A stretch of DNA of 6,973 nt from Desulfurococcales archaeon (lineage in GTDB: Archaea; Thermoproteota; Thermoprotei_A; CAZTBM01; SZUA-1508). The position numbers and the translations under genes are program-made. This document shows, piece by piece, positions 4,100 to 6,973 of this stretch. Under the pieces are notes generated by a model that saw nothing but the letters and a program-made list of their open reading frames with translations, was not told where the DNA came from and searched no databases. The first letter of the stretch is position 1. Each line of letters opens with the position of its first letter. The stretch lies in assembly GCA_015661855.1 (NCBI GenBank), contig DQVH01000128.1, positions 1 through 6,973 on the forward strand. The letters run 5' to 3'.

Positions 4100-6973
4100 G
4101 TGGTTAAGAGAATCTTGAAAACACTATTCATATCTACACTTTTAACCTTAATCCTAACATCTCTAACCAGTGTTATAGCTACACCATTACCCAATAGTAA
4201 TGTTGCTATACTAAGTGAACTCGGTATTACAGTTAAAACTGGAGTATGTGAGGGTGAGTATAGAGAGCTGAAAATAGCTATACCGGAGATCAACCTAGTT
4301 AGGAATGGTGAATTCATAACAGTTAGTGTAGGAGATGACAGTCTAGATAGTGGAGTATACTATCTTAGTGAACCCGGTAAACCAAGACTACCCTTCAAGT
4401 ACACTACTCTAACATTTAATGGTAAAGTTAGAGTTAAGGGTGTAGAGGTAGTAGATGTAGTATTCACCGAGAGGAAGCTGGGTTTAGGGGAGCTTATAGA
4501 GCCCTCACCAAAACCAGTACCATACATTATAGGCTATAATATAAGTAGTATAGGTAGTAGAGTGCTCGACGAAAGTGTTTACAATAGCAACTCATACTAT
4601 CCCGGTAAGCTATTCTCATACTATACAGGCTATGGTTTTAGAGGTAAAACCTACATTATACTATGGGTTTACCCAGTACAATACAACCCCGTTACTGGTA
4701 GTCTATTAGAGGTTGAGGAGTTAACGTTAAGAGTTTACATTGAGAGAGTTGATGCTAGCTCATCGAGTAAGAGTAGTACAGGTGAGGGTAGAGTACTCAT
4801 ATTGACTAGTGAGAAGCTAATAGATGTAGCATTAGAGTATAGGAATGTTATTAATGAACTTACTGGACTCAACGTTACAATTACAACAGTAGAGTGGATT
4901 TACGAACACATACCCCCAGCTGAGAATATAACTATGTATCCAGGATTCTACACATACACACCACTATACACCGTTAAGGGGGTTAAGGATCCATATGAGG
5001 ATCTAGTGAAATACTATAACTGGACTTTAGCGTTAAAAGTGATAAACTATCTCAGAGATGAAACACTCGACCTAGAATATATCATCATACTTGGATCTGC
5101 AAAAACAGTTCCACCAAGCTTCTACTATCTATCCTTCGATAACTTCTGGTATTGGCCATACCAGGGGTGGGTTCCAACAGATATATTCTATGCTAGTCCA
5201 GACTACGACTTAATACCAAACTACTGTGTTGGCAGAATACCATTCGATAACCCTGAGGTATTGAAGAGCTACCTCATTAAGATAATAGACTGGTATAAAA
5301 TTACCCTAGGTAACCCATCATGGGTTAAGAGAGTAGCACTCTTTGGCGGATTCCCGTTTAGAACAAGCTTCCTATTTGGAGAGTCAGCACTAGGTAGAAT
5401 AGTGAATGAGGGCTTTCTAGCATCATTCAATGTAACACTACATACGAGAACTGATGGAACCTACACTAAACTATCTGCTTCAAAAGTTTTTGAGGGAGGA
5501 TTCTATGCGTGGGCACTCTACATACTACATGGAACAGGTGATGCAATAGTAGACTACAATATAGTTGACGACAAGTTTACTATAGAGTGGATTATGGATT
5601 CTAGAAGACTACTAACACTGAAATACAATAGGATGCTACCGATAGTAACTAGTGTAGCATGTACTAATGCAGCTTGGGATACAGAGATACTAAACCCACT
5701 AGAGTATATGGTGTTTATACCACCAAGTTTTGGACAGGCAATACTAATGTCTCCTGCTGGTGGAGTAGCATACATAGGATTCTCTAGAATAGCGTGGGAA
5801 CTCGGGTTAAAGTTTAAACTCTACAATGGCGTCTTCAAACCAGAATTCTATGGTGCAGCATGGCTACTATCACTACTATACCGTACGTACACTGAGATGT
5901 CTCAGTTGAAAAACTATACATCACTAGGTGAAATAGCTTCATATACACTACTGGAATACCTTAAGACAGCTGGTGAAGCTCTTAGAGGACGCTACCAGTC
6001 ACTAATGGTACTAACCGTTATGGAGTTTACACTACTAGGAGACCCAACACTAAGAATACCATTGTTTAAGCCTCCAGAGAAAATTAAGAATATTGAGAAA
6101 GCAGTACTCGAAAAATATAGGCAGCTCGTTAGTGCACTAATAATCCTCGCCTACCCATTATTTGTTGAAGGTGAAATACCATACTATAAAGCCCCCATAG
6201 ACGTAGTGGAGACTAGTATAGCTTCTCCAGCAGAGAAGGTTAGAGCCTACGTAATAAAGATATTACAGGTAAGGTTTTCAGGTTCCTTAATGGGATTAAA
6301 AGTTGTAGACGTAAAGGATGTTAAAGTAGTTGATGGGAAAGCACAACTAACCGTTAGAACTTCAAGGGATGTATCTGGATTCATAGTTTTAAGGTTAAAG
6401 TCTGAAATGGGTGATTTAAGATTATACCTAGTATCCTACGGTTTAACAGTTAAGCCAAGTGATACAGCTGTTGGAAGCCCAGTATTCATAGAGGGTTACG
6501 GGTTAAATGTAGTATTCGATTCTGAAACACCAATAGCACTAGAGTATGCTGGTAGATTTCTAACACTAGTATTTATCGATAGAGAAGGATACTTCAATAA
6601 GACTATAGCATTACCCATGGTAGCTCCCGGAGAATACACGTTAACAGCATACGCTTTCACCATTGGAATGCGGGTATGGATACCTAGAGGTATAACATTA
6701 CCGCCAACACCATCAGCTAAATTGGTAACTAGGGGTATCGGGGCTCTAGACATAAACATAGCGTACTCATACGAGTATAAACCTGGTGAAAAAGCAAACA
6801 TAACCATAGTAACACTCTATAAGGGTACCCCGGTAGACTCTGAGGTCAAGGCTAAACTTATAACACCAGATGGTAGGGAAATACCATTAAAGGTAATACC
6901 GTGTGGTAAAGGCATATACTATACAACATTCCTCATACCGGATACTGAGGGATCATATATACTACATGTTGAA
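4100..6973 (+). CDS. Secreted C25 (gingipain/caspase-fold) family cysteine protease, partial (3' end outside window)
   Basis: A surface or secreted endopeptidase; 958 codons are open to the right edge without a stop. Residues 1-27 form a signal peptide (KR and K, then a Leu/Ile/Thr core, likely cut after VIA27). Residues 28-218 resemble the C25 propeptide, including a YPVQYNPVTGSLLEVEE stretch. A Ser-rich linker with one Lys (219-230) is a likely activation site. The catalytic domain (about 231-655) begins RVLILTSEKL and carries TDIFY (D361), VGRIP (377-381), the active His in LHGTG (H477), the active Cys in VACTNAAWD (C521), AGGVAYIGFS, and the closing LLGDPTLRIP (GDP 647-649), all typical of C25. 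After a helical stretch come beta-rich Ig-like regions (about 785-865, with APGEYTLTAY near its end, and 883 onward, with YKPGEKANITI). At least eight NxS/T sequons fit a glycosylated exterior protein. It is divergent from the M29 aminopeptidase. Specificity and cell-wall anchor cannot be told; the C-terminus is missing. Confidence 0.9.
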   Translation, partial: MVKRILKTLFISTLLTLILTSLTSVIATPLPNSNVAILSELGITVKTGVCEGEYRELKIAIPEINLVRNGEFITVSVGDDSLDSGVYYLSEPGKPRLPFKYTTLTFNGKVRVKGVEVVDVVFTERKLGLGELIEPSPKPVPYIIGYNISSIGSRVLDESVYNSNSYYPGKLFSYYTGYGFRGKTYIILWVYPVQYNPVTGSLLEVEELTLRVYIERVDASSSSKSSTGEGRVLILTSEKLIDVALEYRNVINELTGLNVTITTVEWIYEHIPPAENITMYPGFYTYTPLYTVKGVKDPYEDLVKYYNWTLALKVINYLRDETLDLEYIIILGSAKTVPPSFYYLSFDNFWYWPYQGWVPTDIFYASPDYDLIPNYCVGRIPFDNPEVLKSYLIKIIDWYKITLGNPSWVKRVALFGGFPFRTSFLFGESALGRIVNEGFLASFNVTLHTRTDGTYTKLSASKVFEGGFYAWALYILHGTGDAIVDYNIVDDKFTIEWIMDSRRLLTLKYNRMLPIVTSVACTNAAWDTEILNPLEYMVFIPPSFGQAILMSPAGGVAYIGFSRIAWELGLKFKLYNGVFKPEFYGAAWLLSLLYRTYTEMSQLKNYTSLGEIASYTLLEYLKTAGEALRGRYQSLMVLTVMEFTLLGDPTLRIPLFKPPEKIKNIEKAVLEKYRQLVSALIILAYPLFVEGEIPYYKAPIDVVETSIASPAEKVRAYVIKILQVRFSGSLMGLKVVDVKDVKVVDGKAQLTVRTSRDVSGFIVLRLKSEMGDLRLYLVSYGLTVKPSDTAVGSPVFIEGYGLNVVFDSETPIALEYAGRFLTLVFIDREGYFNKTIALPMVAPGEYTLTAYAFTIGMRVWIPRGITLPPTPSAKLVTRGIGALDINIAYSYEYKPGEKANITIVTLYKGTPVDSEVKAKLITPDGREIPLKVIPCGKGIYYTTFLIPDTEGSYILHVE

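Noticed and set aside
4084..4317. 77-codon minus-strand frame at the start of the C25 gene
   Set aside because: Antisense of the signal peptide and propeptide; the plus frame has a strong ribosome-binding site and family motifs.
5554..5775. 73-codon minus-strand frame within the C25 catalytic domain
   Set aside because: Opposite the active-site Cys region; no independent signals.
6496..6807. 103-codon minus-strand frame within the C25 C-terminal region
   Set aside because: Opposite Ig-like coding sequence that continues in frame on both sides; shadow frame.

Overview
The window looks like a piece of a hyperthermophilic crenarchaeal genome, probably of the Desulfurococcales/Ignisphaera type. 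The DNA is AT-rich. The codons favour AGA/AGG for Arg, ATA for Ile and CTA for Leu. Starts are often GTG, preceded by GGTG or GAGGTG ribosome-binding sites. Upstream of the genes there are archaeal A-rich BRE plus TATA elements rather than bacterial -35/-10 boxes. The taxonomic call is an inference from style; no rRNA or other marker is present.

Layout from left to right: (1) a membrane-bound family 2 glycosyltransferase (about 56-1303, +), whose frame is still open at the left edge. (2) hypC (1361-1630, +), a hydrogenase-maturation chaperone whose correct start is a GTG directly before the catalytic Cys codon, with its own TATA-like element. (3) A 61-bp, unusually C-rich intercistronic stretch (1631-1691). 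(4) A radical SAM enzyme related to pyruvate formate-lyase activases (1692-2729, +), probably cotranscribed with hypC. (5) Convergent with it across an 11-bp gap, an M29 (aminopeptidase T/AmpS-type) metallo-aminopeptidase (2741-3841, -). (6) A divergent 258-bp promoter region (3842-4099) carrying a BRE/TATA pair for each direction and a 12-bp direct repeat between them. (7) A very large secreted C25 (gingipain/caspase-fold) cysteine protease starting at GTG 4100. It is open without a stop for all 958 codons to the right edge, so it covers about 40% of the window but is easily missed because it has no stop codon here.

How the genes may work together: the divergent pair is an extracellular endopeptidase and an intracellular aminopeptidase, the two ends of a peptide-utilisation route, and they share one control region. 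The hypC-radical SAM pair is a second unit; no hydrogenase, other hyp gene or glycyl-radical enzyme is present here, so the radical SAM substrate is unknown. The glycosyltransferase could act on surface glycans, and the C25 protein carries several N-glycosylation sequons, but a link between the two is only inference. I see no mobile element, CRISPR array, tRNA or rRNA. The most unusual items are the C25 protease, the orphan hypC-radical SAM pair with its C-rich junction, and a strong excess of the tetranucleotide CTAG.
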